Part shown: positions 17,547 through 26,338 of the stretch, one piece after another | Layout: each line of letters begins with the position of its first letter | Numbering within the stretch: position 1 is the first letter of the stretch | Source of the DNA: Gemmatimonadota bacterium | GTDB taxonomy: Bacteria; Gemmatimonadota; Gemmatimonadetes; Gemmatimonadales; Gemmatimonadaceae | Direction: 5' to 3' | Length of the DNA stretch: 34,787 nt | Assembly: GCA_025362095.1 (NCBI GenBank) | Contig: JANYIJ010000250.1 | Coordinates: forward strand, 1 to 34,787 | Position numbers and translations under genes: made by a program | Notes under the pieces: generated by a model | Seen by the model: only the letters and a program-made list of their open reading frames with translations | The model's database searches: none | Told to the model about the DNA's origin: nothing

Positions 17547-18580
17547 CCGCCGCAGCGCCGACGACCATGACCGCCGCCGAAGTTGCCGCGGCGGTGGGTG
17601 GCACGCTGTCGGGCACGAGCGGAGCGATCGTCGATGCGATCGCTCCGCTCGATCGCGCCACTGCGCGCGATCTCAGTTTTCTCGCGACGGCGAAATACGC
17701 GCAGCTGTTCGAGCGGTCGCAGGCCGGCGTCGTGCTCGTTACTCCTGCGCTCGTGGACACGCCCGGACTATGCGCCACGCGGGTCGTTGTTGAGCGCCCG
17801 CACGATGCGCTCCTCTCGCTGATTCCGCGTTTCTATCGTGCGCCGTCGCGTGAGCCGGGGGTGCATCCCACCGCGATCGTCGAGAAGGGCGCACGAGTGG
17901 GAAGTGACGCGACGATCGAAGCCTACGCGGTAATTCGCGCGGGCGCGGAGATCGGTGATCGCGCGTGGATCGGATCGCACAGCGTGGTGGGCGCGGGCGC
18001 GATTGTCGGGTCTGAATCGCGGCTATTTCCGCACGTGACGCTGTATTCCGGCACGATCATAGGCGAGCGCGTGACGCTTCACAGCGGCGTTCGCGTCGGC
18101 AGTGACGGCTTTGGCTATGTGTTCCGCGGTGGCGCGCACGAGAAGATTCCACACGTGGGCCGCTGCCTGATCGGGAACGACGTCGAGATCGGGGCAAACT
18201 CGACGATCGATCGCGGCAGCATCGACGACACCATCGTCGGAGACGGCACGAAGATCGACAATCTCGTCCATGTCGGGCACAACGTGCGCATCGGGCGGCT
18301 ATGTCTCCTGATGGCGCAGGTTGGGGTCGCGGGAAGCAGCAGGGTGGAAGACGGCGCGATTCTCGCCGGGCAGGTCGGGATCTCCGGGCATCTCACCGTG
18401 GGCGCAGGCGCGCGACTCGCAGCGCAGGCGGGCGTGATCAGCGATGTTCCAGCCGGAGAGACGTGGGGTGGGTATCCGGCGCGCCCGCACCGCGACGCAC
18501 TCAAGGCAAGTGCGGCCCTGTTCAAGCTGAGCGCCATGATGAAACGGCTCGAGCAGCTGCTCGACCGGGAGGAGAAGTGA
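17543..18580 (+). CDS. lpxD: UDP-3-O-(3-hydroxyacyl)glucosamine N-acyltransferase LpxD
   Basis: 345 residues. LpxD adds the second hydroxyacyl chain, from acyl-ACP, to UDP-3-O-acyl-glucosamine. The N-terminal uridine-binding domain (about 1-100, LSFLATAKYAQLFERSQAGVVLV) is followed by a left-handed beta-helix of hexapeptide repeats. The catalytic histidine is H246 in IDNLVHVGHNVRIGR, and the C-terminal helix is MMKRLEQLLDREEK. The first ATG of the frame is used; a second ATG lies 8 codons in. No good Shine-Dalgarno precedes it. A seven-codon mini-ORF (ATG 17523) ends in an ATGA overlap with this start. Its stop overlaps the lpxC GTG. Confidence 0.95.
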   Translation: MTAAAPTTMTAAEVAAAVGGTLSGTSGAIVDAIAPLDRATARDLSFLATAKYAQLFERSQAGVVLVTPALVDTPGLCATRVVVERPHDALLSLIPRFYRAPSREPGVHPTAIVEKGARVGSDATIEAYAVIRAGAEIGDRAWIGSHSVVGAGAIVGSESRLFPHVTLYSGTIIGERVTLHSGVRVGSDGFGYVFRGGAHEKIPHVGRCLIGNDVEIGANSTIDRGSIDDTIVGDGTKIDNLVHVGHNVRIGRLCLLMAQVGVAGSSRVEDGAILAGQVGISGHLTVGAGARLAAQAGVISDVPAGETWGGYPARPHRDALKASAALFKLSAMMKRLEQLLDREEK

Positions 18581-19848
18581 GCGAGCGCCGCACGATTCGC
18601 GAACGCGTCGAAGTCGGCGGCATCGGCCTGCATCTGGGCCGCGAGTGCACGCTCGCGTTTCTGCCCGGCAGAGTTGACAGCGGAATTGTATTTCGCCGCA
18701 TGGATCTCGAGGGCAGTCCCGAAACGCCGGCGCTCGTGAAGCACGCGACACTCTCGGAGCGCCGCACACAGCTCGGCGACGGCGCGGAGGCGCTGCACAC
18801 GGTCGAGCACGTGCTCGCGGCGGTCGTCGGCGCAGGCATCGACGACATCGTGATCGAGATGAACTCGGCCGAACCGCCGATTCTCGACGGCAGCGCGCGC
18901 CCGTTTCTCGAGGCGCTCCGCACCGCCGGCATCGTGGGACATGGCGGCGTGGCGGACGAACTGCGACTCAGCGAGTGTGTGCGCGTGGTGGACGGCGAGT
19001 CGGTGTACATCGCGCATCCCTCGCCGCAGCTCGAGCTCGACGTGTCGATCACGTTTGCGCACCCGCTCATCGGCGCACAGCGCGGACGATGGATCGTGAA
19101 CGAACAGACATTTGCGAACGAACTTTCGGGCGCGCGCACGTTTGGATTTGTGAGCGAGGTCGAGATGCTGCGCGCCAAAGGACTGATCCAGGGCGCGTGC
19201 GCGGAGAACACGCTGGCGCTCAACGACACCGGCGTGGTGGGCAACACGCTGCGCTGGCCCGACGAGTTCGTCCGGCACAAGGCGCTCGACGTGGTCGGCG
19301 ACCTCGCGCTGGCGGGCCGCCGTGTGCGCGCGAGAATTTCAGCAGTGAAACCGAGCCATCGTGGAACCGTGACATTCGTGCGCGAGCTTCTCGCGCACAG
19401 CCACCGGGAGGGAAGCGTGATCGGCATCGAGGAAATCATGCGCGTGCTGCCGCATAGGTACCCGTTCCTGCTCGTCGACCGCATCCTCGAGTTCGAGGAG
19501 AAGAAGCGGATCGTCGGCATCAAGAACGTGACGATCAATGAGCCGTTCTTTCAGGGACACTTTCCCGGACATCCGGTGATGCCGGGTGTCTTGATCATCG
19601 AGGCGATGGCGCAGGTTGGCGGCGTCCTCCTGATGGGCGAGATTCCAGATCCCGAGAGCCGCGTGGTCTACATCATGTCGCTCGACAACGTGAAGTTCCG
19701 GAAGCCCGTGCGCCCCGGCGACCAGCTGCGGCTGGAAGTCGAGATGATGCAGATCCGCGGGCAGGTCTGCCGGGTGCGCGGCGTCGCAAAAGTCGAAGGC
19801 GACGTCGTGTGCGAAGCCGAGATGGCCGCGATGGTGCGCGACAAATGA
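18577..19848 (+). CDS. lpxC: Bifunctional LpxC deacetylase / FabZ dehydratase fusion
   Basis: 423 residues from the GTG at 18577, which overlaps the lpxD stop after GGGAGGAGAA; an earlier in-frame ATG at 18301 lies inside lpxD. Residues 1-280 are LpxC, the zinc deacetylase committing to lipid A. E77 and H78 (HTVEH), H234 and D238 (RHKALDVVGDL) and H261 match the base, zinc ligands and catalytic histidine; the SGARTFGF motif is present. Residues about 285-423 are FabZ (3-hydroxyacyl-ACP dehydratase), with catalytic H293 (PHRYPFLLVDRI) and E342 (GVLIIEAMAQ). The fusion is typical of Bacteroidetes and Gemmatimonadetes. It joins the enzyme that consumes hydroxyacyl-ACP for fatty acid synthesis to lipid A synthesis. 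ATGA overlap with lpxA. Confidence 0.96.
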   Translation: MSERRTIRERVEVGGIGLHLGRECTLAFLPGRVDSGIVFRRMDLEGSPETPALVKHATLSERRTQLGDGAEALHTVEHVLAAVVGAGIDDIVIEMNSAEPPILDGSARPFLEALRTAGIVGHGGVADELRLSECVRVVDGESVYIAHPSPQLELDVSITFAHPLIGAQRGRWIVNEQTFANELSGARTFGFVSEVEMLRAKGLIQGACAENTLALNDTGVVGNTLRWPDEFVRHKALDVVGDLALAGRRVRARISAVKPSHRGTVTFVRELLAHSHREGSVIGIEEIMRVLPHRYPFLLVDRILEFEEKKRIVGIKNVTINEPFFQGHFPGHPVMPGVLIIEAMAQVGGVLLMGEIPDPESRVVYIMSLDNVKFRKPVRPGDQLRLEVEMMQIRGQVCRVRGVAKVEGDVVCEAEMAAMVRDK

Positions 19849-20621
19849 GCGGGCGCATTCATGCCACGGCGATCATCGACAAATCCGCCGAGATCGCAAA
19901 GGACGTGCACGTCGGACCGTTCGCGATCGTGGGGCCGGGCTGCGTGGTCGGGCCGGGGAGCGTGCTGCAGGCACGCGCCACGCTTCAGGAGAATGTGAAG
20001 CTTGGGTCGAAAGTGATTGTTGGAATCGGCAGCGTGCTCGGCGGCGATCCGCAGGACCTGAAGTTCAAGGGCGAGGTCACGTGGGTCGAGGTCGGCGACA
20101 ATACGACCATCCGCGAGTACGTGACGGTCAATCGCGGCACGTCATACTCGTTCAAGACCACGGTGGGCGCGAACTGCTTTCTGATGTCGTACTCGCATCT
20201 GGCGCACGACTGCCACGTGGGAAACGGCGTCATCATGTCGAACGCAACGCAACTGGCTGGGCATGTGACGGTCGAGGATCACGTCATCATTTCCGGCGTC
20301 TGCGCGGTTCACCAGTTCGTGAAGATCGGCCGGCATGCGTTCATCGGCGGGATGTCGCGCGTGCAGAAGGACGTTCCGCCATTTGTGAAAGCGGTTGGCA
20401 GTCCAATCAAGCTCTATGGACTCAATACCGTGGGACTGCAGCGCCGCGGCTTCAGCGATGAAGTCATTGTGGAGCTGAAGAAAGCGTACCGGCTGTTCTT
20501 CCGCTCTGAACTCAACGTGAGCCAGGCGCTCGAGCGCGCGGCCGCAGAGCTCAAGCCGTTTGACGAAGTGAAATCGCTGATCTCGTTCGTCGAGACGAGC
20601 GGACGCGGCGTCACCGTATGA
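19845..20621 (+). CDS. lpxA: UDP-N-acetylglucosamine acyltransferase LpxA
   Basis: 258 residues; the ATG overlaps the fusion gene stop. LpxA transfers a 3-hydroxyacyl chain to UDP-GlcNAc (or a 3-amino analogue) as the first lipid A step. Hexapeptide-repeat beta-helix followed by a C-terminal helical region. The catalytic base is H121 (LAHDC); H140 and H156 match E. coli H144 and H160. G169 corresponds to E. coli G173, the acyl-length ruler residue that favours C14-length chains. N194 and R200 match N198 and R204, but the E. coli E200 position is V196. Numbering is by eye with a constant offset of 4. It overlaps the oxidoreductase gene by ATGA. Confidence 0.95.
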   Translation: MSGRIHATAIIDKSAEIAKDVHVGPFAIVGPGCVVGPGSVLQARATLQENVKLGSKVIVGIGSVLGGDPQDLKFKGEVTWVEVGDNTTIREYVTVNRGTSYSFKTTVGANCFLMSYSHLAHDCHVGNGVIMSNATQLAGHVTVEDHVIISGVCAVHQFVKIGRHAFIGGMSRVQKDVPPFVKAVGSPIKLYGLNTVGLQRRGFSDEVIVELKKAYRLFFRSELNVSQALERAAAELKPFDEVKSLISFVETSGRGVTV

Positions 20622-21631
20622 GCGGTCCGCTTCGCGTCGGCGTCGCCGGAACCGGCAGTCTCGGTTATCACCATGCGCGGCTGCTGCGCGACATCGCCGG
20701 CGTCACGTTCGGCGGGTTTTTCGAAGCGAACCCGGAGCGCGCGGCGACGGTCTCCAAGGAACTCGGCATCACTGCGCACCCGACACTCGACGCGCTCCTC
20801 TCGAATGTTGACGCGCTCTCGGTCGTCACGCCGACCAAGTTCCATCACGAGGTCGCGAAGGCGGCGCTGCTCGCAGGGAAGCACCTGCTGATCGAGAAGC
20901 CGATCACGGCGACCATCGACGAAGCCGACGAACTGATCGCGCTCGCGAAAGCGAAAGGCGTGATGGTGCAGATTGGCCATATCGAGCGCTTCAACCGGGC
21001 GATTCGCGCGGCGCTGCCGTATGTCGATCATCCGCTGTTCATCGACAGTGACCGGCTCGCGCCGTTTAATCCGAGGGGTTCCGACGTTGCGGTCGTGCTG
21101 GATCTCATGATCCACGACATCGATCTGCTGCTCACGCTCACCGGCTCGAAGGTGAGCGGCATTTCCGCGGCCGGGATTCCGGTGCTAACGCCGTCGATCG
21201 ACATCGCAAACGCGCGCATCACGTTCGAGAGCGGCGCCGTCGCAACGATCACTGCGAGCCGCGTGTCGAAGGACCGCATGCGGAAACTCCGGATCTTCCA
21301 GCGAAACGGATATCTGTCGCTTGATCTCGCGGCCGGCACGGGCGAGATGTACCGCCTGCGCAAGGACATGGATCTCGCCGCTCTCGCGAAGTCGGCGCAA
21401 TCGATTGAAGCGTTCGTCGAGCGCGTGGCGATCGATGCGCCCGAGGGCGAGCCGCTGAAGCTGGAGCTGGAGAGTTTCGTCGCCGCGCTGCGCGGCGACT
21501 CGCCCGTTGCCGTCACGGCAGAAGATGGCCGCGACGCGCTCGCCGTCGCGCTTCGCATCGTGCACGATATCGAGCGCTCGCAGCCAGCCGGGCGAAGCTC
21601 TGCGGCCGCGGCCGTGCGCTCTGGTGCGTGA
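20618..21631 (+). CDS. Gfo/Idh/MocA-family oxidoreductase, possibly GnnA-like
   Basis: 337 residues. The N-terminal Rossmann fold has VGVAGTGSLGYHHARLL (6-22). The family EKP motif is at 93-95 and the active-site MIHDID at 164-169, followed by the C-terminal beta-sheet domain. Its place between lpxA and lpxB matches gnnA of Acidithiobacillus, which oxidises C3 of UDP-GlcNAc so that the GnnB aminotransferase can make the 3-amino sugar for amide-linked lipid A. No aminotransferase gene is present in the window, so the substrate is uncertain. It could be another UDP-sugar or a lipid A precursor. The overlaps on both sides (ATGA with lpxA, 8 bases with lpxB) imply a real role in lipid A synthesis. 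Confidence 0.85.
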   Translation: MSGPLRVGVAGTGSLGYHHARLLRDIAGVTFGGFFEANPERAATVSKELGITAHPTLDALLSNVDALSVVTPTKFHHEVAKAALLAGKHLLIEKPITATIDEADELIALAKAKGVMVQIGHIERFNRAIRAALPYVDHPLFIDSDRLAPFNPRGSDVAVVLDLMIHDIDLLLTLTGSKVSGISAAGIPVLTPSIDIANARITFESGAVATITASRVSKDRMRKLRIFQRNGYLSLDLAAGTGEMYRLRKDMDLAALAKSAQSIEAFVERVAIDAPEGEPLKLELESFVAALRGDSPVAVTAEDGRDALAVALRIVHDIERSQPAGRSSAAAAVRSGA

Positions 21632-22730
21632 AGTCCTGATTCTCGCGGGCGAAGCGTCGGGCGATCTCCACGGCGCCGCGCTCGCGGAACAGCTCCACGC
21701 ATTGCGCCCCGAGCTCGCGCTCGCGGGCACCGGCGGCGGGAGGATGCGCGCTGCCGGCGTCACGCTGCTCGAGCAGATGGACGGCGTCGTGGGATTTCTC
21801 GCGCTGTTCAAATACGTGCCCGCGCACATCTCGCTGTATCGCCGCATTCGCGAACGCATTCGCGGCGGGAATGTCGCGCTCGTCGTGCTCATCGACTACG
21901 GATTTTTCAATCTGAAAGTGGGCGCGGCTGCAAAAGCGGCCGGCGTGCCGGTGCTCTACTTCATCACGCCGCAGGTGTGGGCGTCGCGCGCGGGACGCAT
22001 GAAGGCGATGGCGCACGTGATCACCAGGGCTGCCGTGATTCTTCCATTTGAGGAATCGCTGCTGCGCGCGAACGGGATCAACGCGACATTCGTCGGACAC
22101 CCACTGCTCGACCGCGCGCTCGCGCTGCCAGATCGCGCCGAAGCGCGGCGGCGGCTCGGAATTCCGCCGGACAAGGAAGTGCTCGCCCTGTTCCCGGGCA
22201 GCCGCGCTGGAGAGATCAAGCGACTGCTCGATGACTTTATCGCAGTGGGGCGCTTGCTTGAGCGAAGTCGCCCCGGCCTGCACGTGGTGGTGAGCGTCGC
22301 GCCGTCAGTCGAGCTCGACCCGGCACGGGTGCCGTTTCAGATGATCCGTTCGGCGAGCCTCGACATTCTGCGCGCAGCAGACGTCGCGCTCTGCAAGAGC
22401 GGCACGACGACGCTCGAGGCGGCGGTCGCCGGCTGCCCGTGCGCTATTGTTTATCGAACGGGAAAGATCGACTACGCGATCGCGAAACGGATCGTGACGA
22501 TCCCGTTCATCGGCTTGCTCAACATCGTGGCCGGAAGGGAAGTCGCCCCCGAGTTCGTGCAGGACGCGTTCGAACCGATGCGGGTCGCCGACGCGCTCGC
22601 GCCGTTGTTCGATCGCAACGCTCCCGAGCGCGCGGCCATGCTCGCGGGCCTCGCGGAAGTCCGCGCGAAGCTCGGCCAGCCGGGAGCCGCCGCGCGAGTC
22701 GCACAGATGGCGTCGGAGCTCGCGAAGTGA
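21624..22730 (+). CDS. lpxB: Lipid-A-disaccharide synthase LpxB
   Basis: 368 residues from the GTG at 21624, which lies 8 bases before the end of the upstream gene; an upstream in-frame ATG would add unrelated sequence. LpxB (GT19) condenses UDP-diacyl-glucosamine with lipid X. The N-terminus VLILAGEASGDLHGA is the family signature. YFITPQVWASRAGRMK, LPFEE, FVGHPLLD, LFPGSRAGEIKRL and the donor-binding CKSGTTTLEAAVAGCP are all in the expected order. The enzyme making lipid X (LpxH, LpxI or LpxG) is not encoded in this window. It overlaps the next gene by GTGA. Confidence 0.95.
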   Translation: MREVLILAGEASGDLHGAALAEQLHALRPELALAGTGGGRMRAAGVTLLEQMDGVVGFLALFKYVPAHISLYRRIRERIRGGNVALVVLIDYGFFNLKVGAAAKAAGVPVLYFITPQVWASRAGRMKAMAHVITRAAVILPFEESLLRANGINATFVGHPLLDRALALPDRAEARRRLGIPPDKEVLALFPGSRAGEIKRLLDDFIAVGRLLERSRPGLHVVVSVAPSVELDPARVPFQMIRSASLDILRAADVALCKSGTTTLEAAVAGCPCAIVYRTGKIDYAIAKRIVTIPFIGLLNIVAGREVAPEFVQDAFEPMRVADALAPLFDRNAPERAAMLAGLAEVRAKLGQPGAAARVAQMASELAK

Positions 22731-23389
22731 ACGATTCGGTATCTCCCGCACCACCCGCCGTAGACTGGCGTGTGCGGATTCTGCTGCCGATCGGCCTGCT
22801 GTTCGTAGGGTTGCTCGCGCGCAGCTGGCGGATTCGTGAGCGCAACGCAGAGGGCTGGCGCCGACTGCGCGCGGAGAAGAAGCCGTGGATATTCGCGCTC
22901 TGGCATCACTCACTGCTGCCGGTCGCATACAACCACAACAATCAGGGGATTGCCGTCCTTGTCAGCCAGCATCGCGATGGCGAGCTGATCGCGCGCGTGC
23001 TCGCCGCCTGGGGGAACTCGACGGTGCGGGGCTCCACCACTCGCGGCGGCTCACGCGCCCTGCTCGCGATGATTCGCGAGCTCGAGAATGGTGTGACGGT
23101 CGCGCTGACCCCGGACGGCCCGCGGGGACCCGCGCTCGCGTTTCAGGGCGGCGCGCTCATCGCGGCTCAGCGCGCGAACGTTCCCATCATTCCCATCCTC
23201 ATGCACGCCGATCGCGCGTGGCGGCTGAAGAGTTGGGATCGCTTCAGCATCCCAAAGTTTTTCGCGCGGGTGACCATCGCGTACGGCGAGCCCACGATGG
23301 TCGGCGGCGCGACACCGCGCGAAGCCGCCGCCGAAAGCGCGCGGTTCGAGGCGATCATGAATGCAGTGCAAAGAGTCGCCGATGCCTGA
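22727..23389 (+). CDS. DUF374 lysophospholipid/lipid A acyltransferase-like protein
   Basis: 220 residues from the GTG overlapping the lpxB stop. A single N-terminal hydrophobic helix (about 16-36, ILLPIGLLFVGLLARSW) would anchor it to the inner membrane. FALWHHSLLPV, VLVSQHRDGELIARVL, TTRGGSRALLAM and TPDGPRGPALAFQGG are the DUF374 signature, a branch of the LPLAT acyltransferase fold. Lying between lpxB and lpxK, it is a good candidate for a secondary acyl transfer to lipid A or Kdo-lipid A, replacing LpxL/LpxM, but the substrate is not shown by sequence. Its 3' end overlaps lpxK by a few bases. Confidence 0.85.
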   Translation: MNDSVSPAPPAVDWRVRILLPIGLLFVGLLARSWRIRERNAEGWRRLRAEKKPWIFALWHHSLLPVAYNHNNQGIAVLVSQHRDGELIARVLAAWGNSTVRGSTTRGGSRALLAMIRELENGVTVALTPDGPRGPALAFQGGALIAAQRANVPIIPILMHADRAWRLKSWDRFSIPKFFARVTIAYGEPTMVGGATPREAAAESARFEAIMNAVQRVADA

Positions 23390-24407
23390 GCGCGCGATCG
23401 ATCGCGTGTGGGAGTCGTCAGGAATCGGATCCCGCCTCGCGCGCGGCGCGCTGATTCCCGCGTCGTGGGTTTATGCGGCGACGGTCGCCGCGCGCAACGC
23501 GGCGTACGATCGCGGCCTGTTTCGCTCTCACGCGCTCGCGCTCCCGGCAGTATCAGTCGGCAATCTGACCGTGGGCGGCACCGGAAAAACGCCGGTCGCC
23601 GCGTTCATTGCCGCGCGTCTTTTGCAGCTCGGCATGAAGCCCGCGATCGTGATGCGCGGGTATGGCGATGACGAAACCCGTGTGCACGAGCGACTGAATC
23701 CCGAAATCCCCGTGATCGTCGCGGCGGATCGCGTTCGCGGCGTGAAGGAAGCCAGCACAAAAGGACGCAGCGTGGTGGTGCTCGACGACGCCTTCCAGCA
23801 CCGCCGCGCGAAGCGTGACGCCGATATCGTCCTGCTCGCTGCCGATCGCGCGGGGCCCGTGCGCGCGCTTCCCGCAGGACCGTGGCGCGAGCCGCTCACC
23901 TCGCTGCGCCGCGCGTCGATGGTCATGGTCACTCGAAAGAGCGCGTCTGCGGTGCGGGCACGCGAGCTTCTCGCTCACGCGCGGCGGTTCGCGCCGCAGG
24001 CCGCTGCGGCGATCGTACTGCTCGCCGCTGACCGGCTCGTCGACAGTCTGTCGGGGGAATCACTCGACGTCTCGGCAATTCGTGACAAATCCGTGCTTGC
24101 AGTCGCCGGCATCGGCGACCCGCGTGCCTTTTCCACACAACTGTCGGACATCGGTGCCCGCGTGGAGCTTGCGGCGGAGCGCGATCACCACGCCTACACG
24201 GCTGCCGATGCAGCGCTGCTGGCCCTCCGCGCGGCGGGCGCGGACTTCGTTGTGTGCACGCTCAAAGACGCGGTCAAACTGAGCACGCTTTGGCCTCGCC
24301 AAGCGCCTCCGTTATGGTATCTTTCACAGCGAGTGGTGGTGGAGTCCGGCGCTGCTGAGCTGGACGGAATTCTCGCCACGCTCAGGGCAGCAAATCCAAC
24401 CGACTGA
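23382..24407 (+). CDS. lpxK: Tetraacyldisaccharide 4'-kinase LpxK
   Basis: 341 residues from the ATG at 23382; an in-frame ATG at 23361 would add seven residues, and I prefer the later one because family members begin close to a basic-amphipathic membrane helix. LpxK phosphorylates the 4' position of the lipid A disaccharide at the inner membrane. The unusual P-loop [13 protein letters not shown] spans about 59-71. [19 protein letters not shown] and DIVLL are the conserved family blocks, and LPAGPWREP is typical. It closes the lipid A block. A Kdo transferase (kdtA/waaA), a frequent neighbour, is missing. Confidence 0.94.
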   Translation: MPERAIDRVWESSGIGSRLARGALIPASWVYAATVAARNAAYDRGLFRSHALALPAVSVGNLTVGGTGKTPVAAFIAARLLQLGMKPAIVMRGYGDDETRVHERLNPEIPVIVAADRVRGVKEASTKGRSVVVLDDAFQHRRAKRDADIVLLAADRAGPVRALPAGPWREPLTSLRRASMVMVTRKSASAVRARELLAHARRFAPQAAAAIVLLAADRLVDSLSGESLDVSAIRDKSVLAVAGIGDPRAFSTQLSDIGARVELAAERDHHAYTAADAALLALRAAGADFVVCTLKDAVKLSTLWPRQAPPLWYLSQRVVVESGAAELDGILATLRAANPTD

Positions 24408-24456
24408 CATCTCACGCCGGCGGAACGAAAGAACACCGGCCCAACGAACGGCTCGC

Positions 24457-25764
<1,308 letters not shown>

Positions 25765-25849
25765 GACCGAAGGCCGAAGACCGAAGACCGAAACCACGAG
25801 CGCCGCACTCGGGCCTGTTGTTTCGGACTTCGGTCTTCGGACTTCGGTC
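25765..25849 (+). repeat. Long inverted repeat between gdhA and rlmH (terminator-like)
   Basis: Beginning at the base after the gdhA stop codon, a 29-base arm (25765-25793) is complementary to 25821-25849 at 27 of 29 positions. Each arm is itself built of degenerate tandem copies of a 7-base unit, CCGAAGA or CCGAAGG. The 27-base loop contains a short CGAG/CTCG stem. There is no T-run after the stem, so it may act as a bidirectional or Rho-assisted terminator, or be a dispersed intergenic palindrome like the one at 5327-5432. It also leaves only 11 bases before the rlmH start. Confidence 0.8.
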
Positions 25850-25860
25850 CGCTGTTCACA

Positions 25861-26325
25861 TTGAAAGTTCTGGTTGTAGCAGTGGGAAAAGTTCGCAACG
25901 CCGCGATCTCAGCAGCGATCCAAGATTACGAGCAACGCGCAGCGCACTACTGGCCGCTCGAAGTACACGAGGTCCGGGAGGAGCCGTCGAAGTCGCTCTC
26001 CGCGGACCTCGTGCGCGATAAAGAGGGAACGCGGCTCTCGGATGTGGTGCCCGCATCGGCGCATCTCGTGGCGTGCGATCCGGGCGGCGTCTCAAAGACT
26101 TCGGAGGAGTTCAGCGCATGGCTGCAGGGCGAGCGGGAGAAGGGCCACGATGTCGCGTTCGTAATCGGCGGAGCGTTCGGTCTCTCGCCGGCGATTCGCA
26201 AGCGCGCGCGCACGCGGCTGTCACTTGCGCCCTGGACACTGCCGCACGAGCTCGCGCGTCTCGTCCTCGCCGAGCAGCTGTATCGCGCCGGCTCGATCGT
26301 GAAGCGCGAGCCGTACCACAAATGA
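25861..26325 (+). CDS. rlmH: 23S rRNA (pseudouridine1915-N3)-methyltransferase RlmH
   Basis: 154 residues from a TTG start that aligns exactly with the family N-terminus (MKVLVVAVGKVRN); no ATG or GTG is near. RlmH is a SPOUT methyltransferase acting on helix 69 of 70S ribosomes. The SAM-knot motif FVIGGAFGLSP spans 100-110, and the C-terminal signature TLPHELARLVLAEQLYRA is followed by PYHK. The usual GEPYHK ending reads REPYHK here. No Shine-Dalgarno is visible, since the long inverted repeat occupies the leader, so translation may be weak. bshC starts 13 bases downstream. Confidence 0.94.
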   Translation: MKVLVVAVGKVRNAAISAAIQDYEQRAAHYWPLEVHEVREEPSKSLSADLVRDKEGTRLSDVVPASAHLVACDPGGVSKTSEEFSAWLQGEREKGHDVAFVIGGAFGLSPAIRKRARTRLSLAPWTLPHELARLVLAEQLYRAGSIVKREPYHK

Positions 26326-26338
26326 TGGAGATGAGTTC

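Noticed and set aside
24290-24330. Promoter-like TATGGTATCTT within lpxK for gdhA
   Set aside because: It lies in coding sequence, has no matching -35 box at proper spacing and is over 120 bases from the gdhA start.
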